Assembly: GCA_947502305.1 (NCBI GenBank)
Contig: CANMZA010000001.1
Coordinates: 1,798,001 to 1,862,000, forward strand
Length of the DNA stretch: 64,000 bases
Direction: 5' to 3'
Source of the DNA: an uncultured Erythrobacter sp.
GTDB taxonomy: Bacteria > Pseudomonadota > Alphaproteobacteria > Sphingomonadales > Sphingomonadaceae
A program made the position numbers and the translations under genes. Positions 26,245 to 35,660 of the stretch are shown here, piece after piece. The notes under the pieces are model-generated. The model made no database searches and was not told the origin of the DNA. It was given only the letters and a program-made list of their open reading frames with translations. Each line of letters opens with the position of its first letter. Position 1 is the first letter of the stretch.

Positions 26245-26971
26245 TCGCAAATTGCCCAAGGATTTAGCCGTGATTGTCCCCGCCCGCCGCGGCAGTTCGC
26301 GCATTTCGGAAAAATGCCTGCTCCCCTTTGGCGATCAGCCGAGTCTGATCGATTGGAAATTGTCGCAATTGGTCAAAGTCATCGACCCGGCGCAAATCTA
26401 TGTATCAAGCGAGGATGATGAATTTTTGGCGATAGCAGAGCGTTTCGGCGCATCGCAGCACAAGCGCGCAAAGCGAATTTCCATCGGGCATGAGGCACCA
26501 TTTCGCGATGTCATCACCGGTATCGTCAGCGAGATTGAGCATGAGCATATCGCCTGGGCCACGGTGGTCTGCCCGCTCATGACGCCGCGCGAATATGCCG
26601 ATGCCTTTGCCGCCTATCAGGCGCGGGTCGTTGAGGGGGATAAAGACTCGCTGTTGGGTGTGAACCGGACGCAGGACTATTTCTGGTCATCGCAGGCCGC
26701 GCTCAACTACACCGCCGACCGCAACCATACGGTGTCACAAGACCTGCCCGAATGGTTCAAAGTGACCAACAGCCTGTATATGGCCCCGCGCGCCGAGATA
26801 TTGCGGCGCGAATATTTCCTCGGTCCTGACCCGGTCTTGTTTGACCTGGCGCGGCTGGCCGGGGTCGATATTGATTACATCGAAGATTACCGCATCGCCC
26901 GCGCGCTTTACTCTGTTTACGAGGAGGATGGGTTGGGCGAGCTAGAAAAACAGTTGGAGACGGCCGCCTGA
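26237..26971 (+). CDS. Acylneuraminate cytidylyltransferase-like (CMP-sugar synthetase family)
   Basis: This 244-residue protein begins with GTG (26237), preceded by AGGAG at 7 nt. The N-terminal loop LAVIVPARRGSSRISEKCL matches the CTP-binding motif PARxGSxRIxxK of CMP-N-acylneuraminate synthetases and is less like KdsB. Family members activate nonulosonic acids as CMP sugars. The rest is compact and ends in a Glu-rich helix. The known catalytic Asp motifs are not obvious, so the nucleotide-sugar product is unassigned. It is coupled to the upstream glycosyltransferase-like gene. Confidence 0.72.
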   Translation: MPNRKLPKDLAVIVPARRGSSRISEKCLLPFGDQPSLIDWKLSQLVKVIDPAQIYVSSEDDEFLAIAERFGASQHKRAKRISIGHEAPFRDVITGIVSEIEHEHIAWATVVCPLMTPREYADAFAAYQARVVEGDKDSLLGVNRTQDYFWSSQAALNYTADRNHTVSQDLPEWFKVTNSLYMAPRAEILRREYFLGPDPVLFDLARLAGVDIDYIEDYRIARALYSVYEEDGLGELEKQLETAA

Positions 26972-27071
26972 GCGACCGCCTCCAAACTTTTAACCAGTTC
27001 CCAGCTCGGCCCGACCCGGCCTTCAGGTCGTGTGTGCGAGGAGATTGCCCCAGGGATGGGGCGCGGAAGAA

Positions 27072-27857
27072 TTAACGCGGTGCCATGCGGATCGCGCCAT
27101 CGAGCCGTACGTCTTCGCCATTGAAATAACCGGTTTCGATCATGGTCATCGCCAGCTTCGCATATTCTTCCGGCAGACCCAGACGTTTCGGGAACGGCAC
27201 CGATGCGGCCAGCGCTTCTTTCACTTGCGGCGGGGCGGCATTCATCAATGGCGTTTCAAAAATACCCGGCAGGATGGTGTTCACGCGGATACCTTCGCGC
27301 ATCAAATCGCGGGCGATTGGCAAGGTCATGCCAACAACGCCGCCTTTGGATGCGGAATACGCCGCTTGGCCCATTTGGCCGTCTTCTGCGGCGACGCTGG
27401 CGGTGTTGACCATCGCGCCGCGTGCGCCGTCTTCATTGATGGGATCAAGGCTCATCATACCTGCGGCAGATTTTGCGATGCAGCGGAATGTGCCGATCAG
27501 GTTTACCTGAATGACGAAATCAAATGCGCTGATGGGGAAATGCTTAATCTCACCCGATTGCTTGTCACGCGATGCGGTCTTGATCGCGTTGCCGATCCCG
27601 GCGCAATTCACCAAAATACGCTCTTGGCCGTGTGCCTCGCGCGCTTTTGCAAAGCCTGCATCAACGTCTTCGTCACTGGTCACATTGACCTTGCAAAACA
27701 CACCGCCGATTTCTGCGGCCATAGCTTCACCTTTTTCTTCGTTCATGTCGAAGATTGCGACTTTCGCGCCCTTTGCCGCCAATGCGCGCGCGGTTGCCGC
27801 ACCAAGGCCAGAGGCGCCGCCGGTTACGACGGCTGGGGTATTTGCAGAAACTTCCAT
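27072..27857 (-). CDS. SDR-family dehydrogenase, 3-hydroxyacyl-CoA dehydrogenase type II-like
   Basis: This 261-residue protein has the short-chain dehydrogenase plan: cofactor motif TGGASGLG (about 13-20), an acidic residue after the second strand (FDMNEEKG, favouring NAD), NCAGIG and the YSASKGG active site. The stretch FNGEDVRLDGAIRM at the end and its closeness to a thiolase gene point to a 3-hydroxyacyl-CoA dehydrogenase (HSD17B10-like). It follows the thiolase gene by 60 nt on the same strand. Confidence 0.9.
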   Translation of the reverse strand: MEVSANTPAVVTGGASGLGAATARALAAKGAKVAIFDMNEEKGEAMAAEIGGVFCKVNVTSDEDVDAGFAKAREAHGQERILVNCAGIGNAIKTASRDKQSGEIKHFPISAFDFVIQVNLIGTFRCIAKSAAGMMSLDPINEDGARGAMVNTASVAAEDGQMGQAAYSASKGGVVGMTLPIARDLMREGIRVNTILPGIFETPLMNAAPPQVKEALAASVPFPKRLGLPEEYAKLAMTMIETGYFNGEDVRLDGAIRMAPR

Positions 27858-27917
27858 TATGATTGTCCTTACTTCGATTGAGGGATTTAAACTTTTGAGA
27901 CGCTTTGATCCGCGCCC

Positions 27918-29090
27918 TTAGACACGTTCGATTATCGTCACGTTGGCGACACCACCGCCTTCGCACATCGTCTGAAGGCCGTATTTCTTGCCATGCCGGT
28001 GCAGCGCGTGAACCATGGTCGCCATCAATTTCGTGCCAGACGCGCCCAATGGGTGGCCCAGCGCAATCGCGCCGCCATGAACATTCAATTTCTCTGGGTC
28101 CGCGCCCGTGTGCTTAAGCCACGCCATTGGCACCGGGGCGAAGGCTTCGTTGACTTCATAAAGATCAATATCACCAATCTTCAGGCCGGCCCGTTCCAAC
28201 GCGCGATCGGTTGCGAACAATGGTTCTTCGAGCATGATAACAGGATCGCCTGCCGTCACCGTCAGATTGTGAATTCGCGCCATTGGTGTGAGGTTATGAC
28301 GCTTGAGCGCTTCCTCAGAAACAACCAAGACCGCGCTTGACCCGTCGCAAATCTGGCTGGCCGATGCGGCGGTAATTTTCCCCTCTGGAGAGATGAGTTT
28401 AACGCCCGCGATCCCTTCCAGCGTCGCGTCGAAGCGAATGCCTTCATCAATCGTGTGCATTTCTGTGCCTTCTGGCGTTTCAATTTCAATTGGCACAACT
28501 TCGCTATCAAATGCACCCGCTTTAGTCGCAGCGATGGCGCGCTGGTGGCTTTCGAATGCGAAAGCGTCGAGTTCATCTTTGGAAAAGCCGTGTTTGTTCG
28601 CGATCATTTCCGCGCCCATAAATTGGCTGAATTGCACGTTTGGATATTTCTCCTGAACGCCCGGCGACATGTAATGGCCGAGCCCTTCTTTCATGTGCAG
28701 CGTCATGTTCGACCCCATCGGCACGCGCGTCATGCTTTCCACACCGCTGGCGATTACGGCGTCCTGCGTACCGCTCATCACCGCCTGCGCCGCGAATTGG
28801 ATCGCTTGCTGGCTCGATCCGCATTGCCGATCAATTGACACAGCCGGGGTGGATTGCGGCAGCAATTTTGACGCCAACACGCCCATCCGGCCCACTTGCC
28901 CGCCTTGCTCGCCCGCTTGGCTGACGCAGCCGGTCACGACATCATCAATCGCCGCAGGATCAATGCCGCTGCGGCCAACCACAGCGTCTAGCGATTGCGC
29001 GAGCAAATCGACGGGATGCACGCCGGCAAGGCGCCCTCCCCGGCGGCCGCCAGCGGTGCGAACGGCATCGACGATATAGGCTGTGGTCAT
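27918..29090 (-). CDS. Acetyl-CoA C-acyltransferase (thiolase)
   Basis: This 390-residue thiolase has the nucleophilic Cys in IDRQCGSSQQAIQFAAQ, the His in VNVHGGAIALGHPLGASG and the second Cys in MCEGGGVANV. The reaction is thiolytic cleavage of 3-ketoacyl-CoA. Together with the SDR gene and crotonase nearby it covers most of a beta-oxidation round. A perfect palindrome lies 16 nt before its ATG. Confidence 0.95.
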   Translation of the reverse strand: MTTAYIVDAVRTAGGRRGGRLAGVHPVDLLAQSLDAVVGRSGIDPAAIDDVVTGCVSQAGEQGGQVGRMGVLASKLLPQSTPAVSIDRQCGSSQQAIQFAAQAVMSGTQDAVIASGVESMTRVPMGSNMTLHMKEGLGHYMSPGVQEKYPNVQFSQFMGAEMIANKHGFSKDELDAFAFESHQRAIAATKAGAFDSEVVPIEIETPEGTEMHTIDEGIRFDATLEGIAGVKLISPEGKITAASASQICDGSSAVLVVSEEALKRHNLTPMARIHNLTVTAGDPVIMLEEPLFATDRALERAGLKIGDIDLYEVNEAFAPVPMAWLKHTGADPEKLNVHGGAIALGHPLGASGTKLMATMVHALHRHGKKYGLQTMCEGGGVANVTIIERV

Positions 29091-29105
29091 GTTGGGGTAT
29101 CCTCT

Positions 29106-29119
29106 CGTTTACGTAAACG
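29106..29119. promoter_or_regulatory. Perfect 14-nt palindrome between thiolase and oxygenase genes
   Basis: CGTTTACGTAAACG is a perfect dyad in the promoter region of the thiolase gene and close to the divergent oxygenase gene. It looks like a regulator site. The TTTACGT half resembles operators described for branched-chain or fatty-acid regulators (from memory). Confidence 0.5.
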
Positions 29120-29202
29120 TTGCTCTTTGCAATGGACCTATGGGACCGCATCCCGCAAATCAACTGGCCAATTGGGTGTTTTGGCCGCTATCGAAGCTGA
29201 CG

Positions 29203-29934
29203 ATGAAGACATTGTTTGAATTGAACCCGGAAATCGACCGCGCCGCCCATGCTGCCAAATTTGCTGAGACGGGCCGCGTTCAGATCCGCGATGTGTTGAC
29301 CCAAGAGGCTGCGCAAGAGGTGCTAACCGTGTTGGCCAAGGGCACGCCGTGGGGCATGGCGACCGGCGCGGGTGATGAAAACCGCCAGAGTTTCCGCATG
29401 GAAGAAGTGCGCACCAAAGATGGCGCAGAACGCCTGAATGCCGCCGCGATAGAGGCGCAGAACAATTCAGCGCGCGGCGAATATGGCTTTCGCTTTGCGC
29501 ATTACCCGATCCTAACCGCGATCAAAGAAGGGTGGGATCCGGGCGGCGCGCATGAAATCTTGCTCGAACACCTAAACGCCGACGATTTCCTCGGTCTTGC
29601 GCGCGAAGTAACCGGCATTGACGGTTTGATGAAGGCCGATGGGCAAGCGAGCCTGTTTGCCCCGAACCATTACCTTGGCCGCCATATTGACAGCCACGTC
29701 GCCGAAGGGTGGGAGGTCGCCTATGTGCTGAATTTCGCGCCGCCCAATTGGCATCCCGATTGGGGCGGCTATTTGCTGTTTCTCGACGATGATGGCGATG
29801 TCGTTCAGGGGTTTCGCCCACGCTACAACGCGCTCAATCTGTTCAAAGTGCCGCAATCGCACATGGTCAGCTATGTTCCGCCATTCGCCCCGCTTGGCCG
29901 GATGGCGGTGACGGGTTGGCTGCGCAGCCAATGA
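29203..29934 (+). CDS. 2OG-Fe(II) oxygenase (proline 4-hydroxylase-like)
   Basis: This 243-residue protein has the double-stranded beta-helix iron site: His161 and Asp163 in the LGRHIDS motif and His220 in VPQSHMVS. It resembles the Tpa1/EGL-9-type prolyl hydroxylase group, which hydroxylate protein residues. The start at 29203 is preferred over ATGs back to 29083 because homology begins at once after it. Its stop overlaps the next start (ATGA). Confidence 0.87.
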   Translation: MKTLFELNPEIDRAAHAAKFAETGRVQIRDVLTQEAAQEVLTVLAKGTPWGMATGAGDENRQSFRMEEVRTKDGAERLNAAAIEAQNNSARGEYGFRFAHYPILTAIKEGWDPGGAHEILLEHLNADDFLGLAREVTGIDGLMKADGQASLFAPNHYLGRHIDSHVAEGWEVAYVLNFAPPNWHPDWGGYLLFLDDDGDVVQGFRPRYNALNLFKVPQSHMVSYVPPFAPLGRMAVTGWLRSQ

Positions 29935-31643
29935 ACAGCGAAAGCAGTCCGCTTTCCGCGCCAGAAGCGATGGTCCGCATCCGCATGGCGATGCAAACAG
30001 GTGATCGGAACGGCGCGCGCCAGATTGCCGAAACGGCGCGTCTTGCTCACCCAGATGATGCTGCGCTCGCTGATGCGGCGGGTGATCTGGCTCTGAAAAC
30101 AGGCGATGCCGAAACGGCGCTGGCGCATTTTTCCGCTGCCTGCACCCTCGCCCCGACCTTCCTCGATTTTCAGATCAACCATGCCATCGCCTTGCAGAAT
30201 TTGGGCAGGCACACAGAGGTCATCGCCGCCTTGTCAGCGCATGAAAAGACGGGGCGCGCAGTGCCGCGTTATGGCAGTGTGCGCGCAACTTCGCACAGAG
30301 CTTTGGGGCAAATGGCACAGGCCGCGCAGTGGTATGACACGGTACTGGCGCTTGCCCCGCGCCATCCGCGCGCCTTGCATGGCCGCGCGCGGACCGCAAT
30401 TGAACGCGGAGAAGCCAGCGCAGTGCAGCGGTTCGATGCCGCAATGGCAGTCGTTCAAGGCGATGGCGATTTGTGGCTGGGCAAGGCGCAGGCGCTGGAA
30501 GTCGCTGGCGATATTGCCGGTGCGCGCACGATTGCAGAGCAGCTCTGCACGCAGGCTCCCGGCTTTATCGCGGCGCTGTCCTTCCTTGCCGGCCTAAAGC
30601 TGGCGGCGGGGGAAGCGGATTTTACCGCGCCGTTCCGCGATGCCGCCATTCGGGCACCGCAAGACCCCAATATAGCCGCAACCCATGTGGAGACGCTGGC
30701 TGGGCTCGATCACGCTGCGCAGGCCGCCGATATTGCAGCCGCCGCTCGCGATCGGTTTCCTAGCGAGCCGCATTTCACTCTGTTAGAGGCCGTGCATGCC
30801 GGATCGGCTGGTCAGTTAGACCGGGCCGAGAGGCTGTTTGCGCAGCTGGACCGGGCGGGGCCGCAATTGGCCGTGCATGAGGCGCGGCACCGCATTCGCA
30901 CCGGCGAATTTGGGCGCGCAGAGACGCTGCTCGCGCAAGCTTTGTCGGCTCAACCTTGGGACATAACCGCATGGTCACTGCGCGGGATTGTATGGCGGCT
31001 GAGTGATGATCAGCAGGCGCGCGACCGCGCGCATTGGCTGCATGAGCAAGACGGATTGATCCAGATGCGCGCGCTGGCCGGACGCGCCGGATTGGTGGAG
31101 GATGCGGCCGCAGAATTGCGCGTTCTGCATGAGAATTCGGCAATGCCGCTTGGCCAGAGTCTGCGCGGGGGGACACAAACGCGCGGCATTCTTTTCCACC
31201 GGACAGAAGCCTTGCTAGCGGAACTGCACGAGGCGATCCTGGCAACCTTGCGTGACTATCGCGAGGAACTGCCTGCGCTTGATGACACCCATCCGTTGCT
31301 GCGCCACCGTGACGCGCCGTGGAATTTGGCCGGATCTTGGTCAGTGCGCCTGACCGGCGGCGGCGATCACCACACGGCGCATATTCATCCGCAGGGGGCT
31401 ATTTCTTCGGCGCTTTATCTGGTCGTCCCGCAAGAGGCTTCAAGCAGCGCGAGTGGCGAGGCCCCGCAAGGCTGGCTGGAAATTGGCCGGCCCAAAGCGG
31501 ACCTTGGCTTGGACCTGCCACCGATCCGGTCTATCCGCCCCGTGCCCGGCCATCTCGCGCTGTTTCCCAGCACGGCCTATCATGGCACAACACCTTTCAA
31601 ATCGGCAGAACGCATGAGCGTCGCCTTCGACGTGGTTACCTGA
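29931..31643 (+). CDS. TPR protein fused to a second 2OG-Fe(II) oxygenase domain
   Basis: This 570-residue protein begins with tetratricopeptide-like helical repeats (about 1-380), with hallmark W-Y-L pairs such as AAQWYDTVLALAPRHPRAL. The C-terminal 180 residues match the putative 2OG-FeII oxygenase family with DHHTAHIHPQGAISSALYLV (His484/His486) and a late ligand in LFPSTAYHGTTPF (His551), then RMSVAFDV. A TPR arm suggests binding of a protein partner. It overlaps the preceding oxygenase by 4 nt. Confidence 0.85.
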   Translation: MNSESSPLSAPEAMVRIRMAMQTGDRNGARQIAETARLAHPDDAALADAAGDLALKTGDAETALAHFSAACTLAPTFLDFQINHAIALQNLGRHTEVIAALSAHEKTGRAVPRYGSVRATSHRALGQMAQAAQWYDTVLALAPRHPRALHGRARTAIERGEASAVQRFDAAMAVVQGDGDLWLGKAQALEVAGDIAGARTIAEQLCTQAPGFIAALSFLAGLKLAAGEADFTAPFRDAAIRAPQDPNIAATHVETLAGLDHAAQAADIAAAARDRFPSEPHFTLLEAVHAGSAGQLDRAERLFAQLDRAGPQLAVHEARHRIRTGEFGRAETLLAQALSAQPWDITAWSLRGIVWRLSDDQQARDRAHWLHEQDGLIQMRALAGRAGLVEDAAAELRVLHENSAMPLGQSLRGGTQTRGILFHRTEALLAELHEAILATLRDYREELPALDDTHPLLRHRDAPWNLAGSWSVRLTGGGDHHTAHIHPQGAISSALYLVVPQEASSSASGEAPQGWLEIGRPKADLGLDLPPIRSIRPVPGHLALFPSTAYHGTTPFKSAERMSVAFDVVT

Positions 31644-31660
31644 GGAACGACGCAGCAATT

Positions 31661-32590
31661 ATGGCTACACCTGAATCTCAAGACGCTTGGGGCGATTTTT
31701 GGGCGCTCAATTCGAAAGGCCAGACGCAAGGGGGAAGCGCTGGCGGTGATAGCGGCGGCTGCTTGCCGCAGCGCTGGGCCGCGATTGAACAGGCCCAGCA
31801 GATGGCATGGCACGGATTTGTCAGCGATCTGGACAGCGGCGCACGGCTGCTTGACCTCGCTACAGGAGATGGGCGCGTTTTGCGGTGGATGTTGGGCAAA
31901 CGAACTGACTTGCAATTGATCGGAATCGACCTTGCCCCGAAACTGCCGATGCCGCCCAAGGGGACGGAGACACGCGGCGGTGTTCCGATGGAAGAATTGC
32001 CGTTCGAAGATGACCGTTTTCACGCCGTGAGTAGTCAGTTTGGCTTTGAATATGGCGATGTGACCAAAGTTTCGGCGGAGATCGCGCGGGTCTTGGCGCC
32101 CGGCGGCAAAGTCGGATTGATGGTTCACCGGGGTGATGGGCCAATCCTTGAACATAACCGCACGCGGCGAAACCAATTGCTCTGGGCGCTCAAAGAGAAG
32201 GCCGTGGCGCGTAAAGTTAAATCTGCTTTGAAGGCCGGCAGTACCGGGATCGACCGCGCGGCGAAAATTGCCGGGAAAGTTGCGGAACAAGGGGCGCAGA
32301 AATTCGGCCAATCCTCTCCAGCATGGGAGATACCCGAGGCGATCCGCCGTTCTTGCCTCATGGGGAGGCAAGCCGGTGTGGGTTCGATCACGGAAACCAT
32401 TGGGATTATCGAAGGCCATGCGAAAAACGAGCTGGGCCGGATAAAATCCCTCAGCGGTGCCTGCAAGACTGCCGATGCACGGAACAAGATTGTGTCTGCA
32501 TTTGATGCGCATGGTTTGGCGTTGAGGGACACGCAGGCGATCCGTGAGCCGACGGGCCGCGAACTGGCGGATTTCATCACTTTCGGTTGA
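31661..32590 (+). CDS. Class I SAM-dependent methyltransferase
   Basis: This 309-residue protein has motif I LLDLATGDGRVLRWM (about 60-75), an acidic strand (IGIDLAPK) and VLAPGGKVGLMVHRG, so the Rossmann methyltransferase core is clear. The C-terminal 120 residues are helical and charged, of unknown role. It starts 17 nt after the TPR-oxygenase gene. The frame is open much further upstream, but 31661 follows the preceding stop. The substrate is unknown; context suggests work on the same target as the two oxygenases. Confidence 0.87.
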   Translation: MATPESQDAWGDFWALNSKGQTQGGSAGGDSGGCLPQRWAAIEQAQQMAWHGFVSDLDSGARLLDLATGDGRVLRWMLGKRTDLQLIGIDLAPKLPMPPKGTETRGGVPMEELPFEDDRFHAVSSQFGFEYGDVTKVSAEIARVLAPGGKVGLMVHRGDGPILEHNRTRRNQLLWALKEKAVARKVKSALKAGSTGIDRAAKIAGKVAEQGAQKFGQSSPAWEIPEAIRRSCLMGRQAGVGSITETIGIIEGHAKNELGRIKSLSGACKTADARNKIVSAFDAHGLALRDTQAIREPTGRELADFITFG

Positions 32591-32639
32591 GGAAAGAGAG
32601 CGCTTCCGCGCGTGCAATAGCTTCAGCAAATACGCAAAG

Positions 32640-32678
32640 AAAAAGGGGCGTCAGGCACTAAGCCTGACGCCCCTTTTT
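32640..32678. terminator. Bidirectional terminator between methyltransferase and TonB receptor genes
   Basis: A perfect stem AAAAAGGGGCGTCAGGC with GCCTGACGCCCCTTTTT around ACTAA, flanked by A and T runs. It serves both convergent genes. Confidence 0.92.
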
Positions 32679-32747
32679 CATGTTCTGATTTGTGGGTGCC
32701 CCCTCAGCCGAAGCCGAGGGGGCCACAATCAGATGTCGAGCCGCAGT

Positions 32748-35660
32748 TTAGAAGCGGAACTGTGCCGAGACGAAGAAGTCACGGCCCAGCACGTCAAATG
32801 TGCTCGGGTATGTGTTTGACTGTTCAGCGTTGTTGAAGTCACCGAGAAGCAGTGAGTTCGTGTCGTTGATCACTTCACCAGCAGCGTTGAACTGCGGTGT
32901 TGATGGCAACGTGTTGAACAGGTTGTTGATACCAGCGGTAACCGTGAAGTTCTCAGTCGCGTCAACAGACACGGTGAGATCGATCAGGTCGTAGGCGCTG
33001 ATACGCTCAACGATGTAGTCCGTATCGGCATCATCATCGTTCGTAGCAGACAGGTGACGCCAGCGAGTCGTGACCGTTACCGGACCATCGATGTAGCTGA
33101 AGCGCGAAGTCCACTTGAACGAAGATTGTGGATCGTCACAGGTGACGCCGAAGAAGCCAGCACACTCATCAACGACTGTTGGGTCGTTTTGATCAGGACG
33201 TGTCAGGTTCGATTCAGTCCAAGTGCCCAGGAACTGGACATCGAAACGGGCATCGCCATCGCTCATGAGCGAGAATGGCAAGTCCGTGCCGTAATTGATC
33301 TGAAGATCGATACCCGATGTGCTGAATTCAGCGATGTTCGCCCCGCCGAGAACCGGTGGGTTGTCACGGCCGAATGCACCTTGTGCGTCACGAGTGCCAA
33401 CAAAGTTGAGGCAGTTCGGGTTACCCAAGTCCTGCGCTTCGTCGAAGCAGAGGCCCAAAGCTTGCTCAAGGCTGATCGTGGTGATTGCATCGTCAATTGT
33501 GATGTCGAAGTAATCAGCCGTGATCGTCAGACCAGGAACGAACGAAGGTTGTAGCACGATACCGAAGGTATAGCTGTCCGACGTTTCTTCGGTCAGGTTC
33601 GGGTTACCACCAAACAGAGCAGCAATTTGGCCATCCGGTTGGATGATTTCGTTGCGGTTCACGGTTGGGTTGGTCACGATGCCGATGTTCCCAGCAGGAA
33701 CGCCGTTTGCGAGACATGTAGCCAGAACGCCGCCGGTTGGCTCGTTCGCGCCAATGCCTGCGCATGGATCGTTCGCACCTGGGAAGCCGATGGCTGTACC
33801 CTGGAACAATTCACCGACGTTCGGTGCACGAACAGCACGTTGGTACTGACCACGCAAAGTTACGTCAGAGATTGGTGAGAACTGGACGCCGCCAGCATAG
33901 GTCCACACACCGCCAACGGTATCAAGCGTGTAATCGGAGTAACGAGCAGCGCCGTTAACTTCGAAGCGCATGCCGCTTTCGGTTTCGTATGGAATGTTCA
34001 CCTCAGCGAAGAGTTCGTCAACGCTGTAGCCGCCTTCGGTAGGCTGACCGGCGTTGAAGCCAGCAACGTCGCCCGAAGCCAAGAACTCATCAGGGATGAA
34101 GCGCGAGCTAACCGAACGGTGCTCAACACCGAACGCGAAGCCAACTGGCTCAGCTGCACCCAGAGCGAAGTCACCGAACGTACCCGAGAGCACTGCCGAG
34201 ACAACTTCCAGAGTGGAGATATCGCCGTTTTGCGCTTGAATGCGGAACACGTCGACATCGTCTTGTGACAATGTGTTCAGACCAAAGATGTTGATCTGAT
34301 CATCACCGGTGCCGTTAACAGCAGCCGTGAAGCGTGAAACCGAAGCGTTACCCTGTTGGATGTTCGAGTTACGTGTCCGTGAGAACAGGTAATACGCATC
34401 GTAGTTCAGGTATTCGTTGATCTCACCGCGAGCACCAGCGACAACGCGGAATGCGTTACGCTCGTCCAAGTTACGGCGACCACCAGCTTCTTGCAGACGG
34501 CGACGGATTTGAACGTCAACAAGGCCGTTGCCTTGATCAGCGCCCGTTTCAGAAGCGTCAAGAGCGCGAAGCTCAGTCTCAGTACCGGCATCGATGAAGC
34601 CATTGGCAACCAGCGAGTCGATATCGAGGAAGGTGTTCACGAGGATCGGCGTAGGAGCCAATTCTGCATCAACGCGGTTGTTGACGTAAGTCAGTTCACC
34701 GTAAACTTCGAGAGCATTTGATACTTCGTAGCTTGCGATACCACCAAGCAGATAACGCTCTTGTGGGAGCTGCAGGTAGTTGACCGGCGCGTAGTTATAA
34801 AGATCGCGCGGTGTTTCGTATGCACGAAGCGAACCAGGCGAACCGAAGATCGCGAGGTTATTGTTAGCTTCAAACGAAGTGCCGGTTACGTCGCCATCAC
34901 CATCATAACGCAGACGCGTTTCGGGTGGGAGCGAAGAGCCGAGCTGCTGAAGTGGGTTACCACCAAGCGCGAAGTTCGAGAACGTGCGATCGCCCTGGAA
35001 GATTTCTTCACGATTGAAGTACTCACCGAAGACAGTGACGTTACCGCGGCCATCAGCGAAATCGGAACCGATTGCACCGTGGACCTGATAGCGAGCGCCG
35101 TCGCCTTCTTCAGTGATCGAATATTGACCACCAACTTCAACGCCTTCGACTTCTTTCAGGCGGAAGTTAACAACACCAGCAAGAGCGTCCGAACCGTAAA
35201 CGGCCGAAGCACCACCGGTCACAACATCAACCGATTCCAGAAGGAAGTTCGGGATGGTGTTCAAGTCGGTGACTTGGTTGGTATCAAAGAACATCCAGCG
35301 ACGGCCGTTAACCAGCAGCATGGTGCGAGTAGCGCCAAGACCACGAAGGTTCAGCGATGCTGTACCGTTACCTGGGTTGTTCGAGAAAGATGTGGTGCCA
35401 GGAACAACTTGTGGGAGCGTGTTAATCACGTTCTCAACGTTGACTGTACCAGAAAGTTGGAATTCTTCGGCTTCAACGACGGCTACCGGAGCGGCAGTTT
35501 CGACGTTGCGACGCTGAATGCGCGAGCCAGTGACGACGATGCGGTTTTCTTCCGATGCACCATCACTGTTTTCAGAATCTTGAGCCATCGCTGGAGTGGC
35601 GATCATGGCACCAGCCATGATGGTGCCAGCCAGGAGCGAGCCCTTGCTAAAGCGGTTCAT
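32748..35660 (-). CDS. TonB-dependent outer-membrane receptor
   Basis: This 970-residue protein has a signal peptide (MNRFSKGSLLAGTIMAGAMIATPAMAQD) and then the TonB-box-like IVVTGSRIQRR. Next comes the plug domain (TAAPVAVVEAEEFQ to about 200, with LNLRGLGATRTMLLVNGRR), and the beta barrel ends with the terminal Phe strand DFFVSAQFRF. Such proteins import siderophores, oligosaccharides or peptides through the outer membrane. Substrate unknown. An AAGGGGA site precedes the ATG and a bidirectional terminator follows the gene. Confidence 0.94.
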   Translation of the reverse strand: MNRFSKGSLLAGTIMAGAMIATPAMAQDSENSDGASEENRIVVTGSRIQRRNVETAAPVAVVEAEEFQLSGTVNVENVINTLPQVVPGTTSFSNNPGNGTASLNLRGLGATRTMLLVNGRRWMFFDTNQVTDLNTIPNFLLESVDVVTGGASAVYGSDALAGVVNFRLKEVEGVEVGGQYSITEEGDGARYQVHGAIGSDFADGRGNVTVFGEYFNREEIFQGDRTFSNFALGGNPLQQLGSSLPPETRLRYDGDGDVTGTSFEANNNLAIFGSPGSLRAYETPRDLYNYAPVNYLQLPQERYLLGGIASYEVSNALEVYGELTYVNNRVDAELAPTPILVNTFLDIDSLVANGFIDAGTETELRALDASETGADQGNGLVDVQIRRRLQEAGGRRNLDERNAFRVVAGARGEINEYLNYDAYYLFSRTRNSNIQQGNASVSRFTAAVNGTGDDQINIFGLNTLSQDDVDVFRIQAQNGDISTLEVVSAVLSGTFGDFALGAAEPVGFAFGVEHRSVSSRFIPDEFLASGDVAGFNAGQPTEGGYSVDELFAEVNIPYETESGMRFEVNGAARYSDYTLDTVGGVWTYAGGVQFSPISDVTLRGQYQRAVRAPNVGELFQGTAIGFPGANDPCAGIGANEPTGGVLATCLANGVPAGNIGIVTNPTVNRNEIIQPDGQIAALFGGNPNLTEETSDSYTFGIVLQPSFVPGLTITADYFDITIDDAITTISLEQALGLCFDEAQDLGNPNCLNFVGTRDAQGAFGRDNPPVLGGANIAEFSTSGIDLQINYGTDLPFSLMSDGDARFDVQFLGTWTESNLTRPDQNDPTVVDECAGFFGVTCDDPQSSFKWTSRFSYIDGPVTVTTRWRHLSATNDDDADTDYIVERISAYDLIDLTVSVDATENFTVTAGINNLFNTLPSTPQFNAAGEVINDTNSLLLGDFNNAEQSNTYPSTFDVLGRDFFVSAQFRF

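Noticed and set aside
27030..27881. 283-codon plus-strand frame
   Set aside because: Shadow of the SDR dehydrogenase gene, which has all expected motifs.
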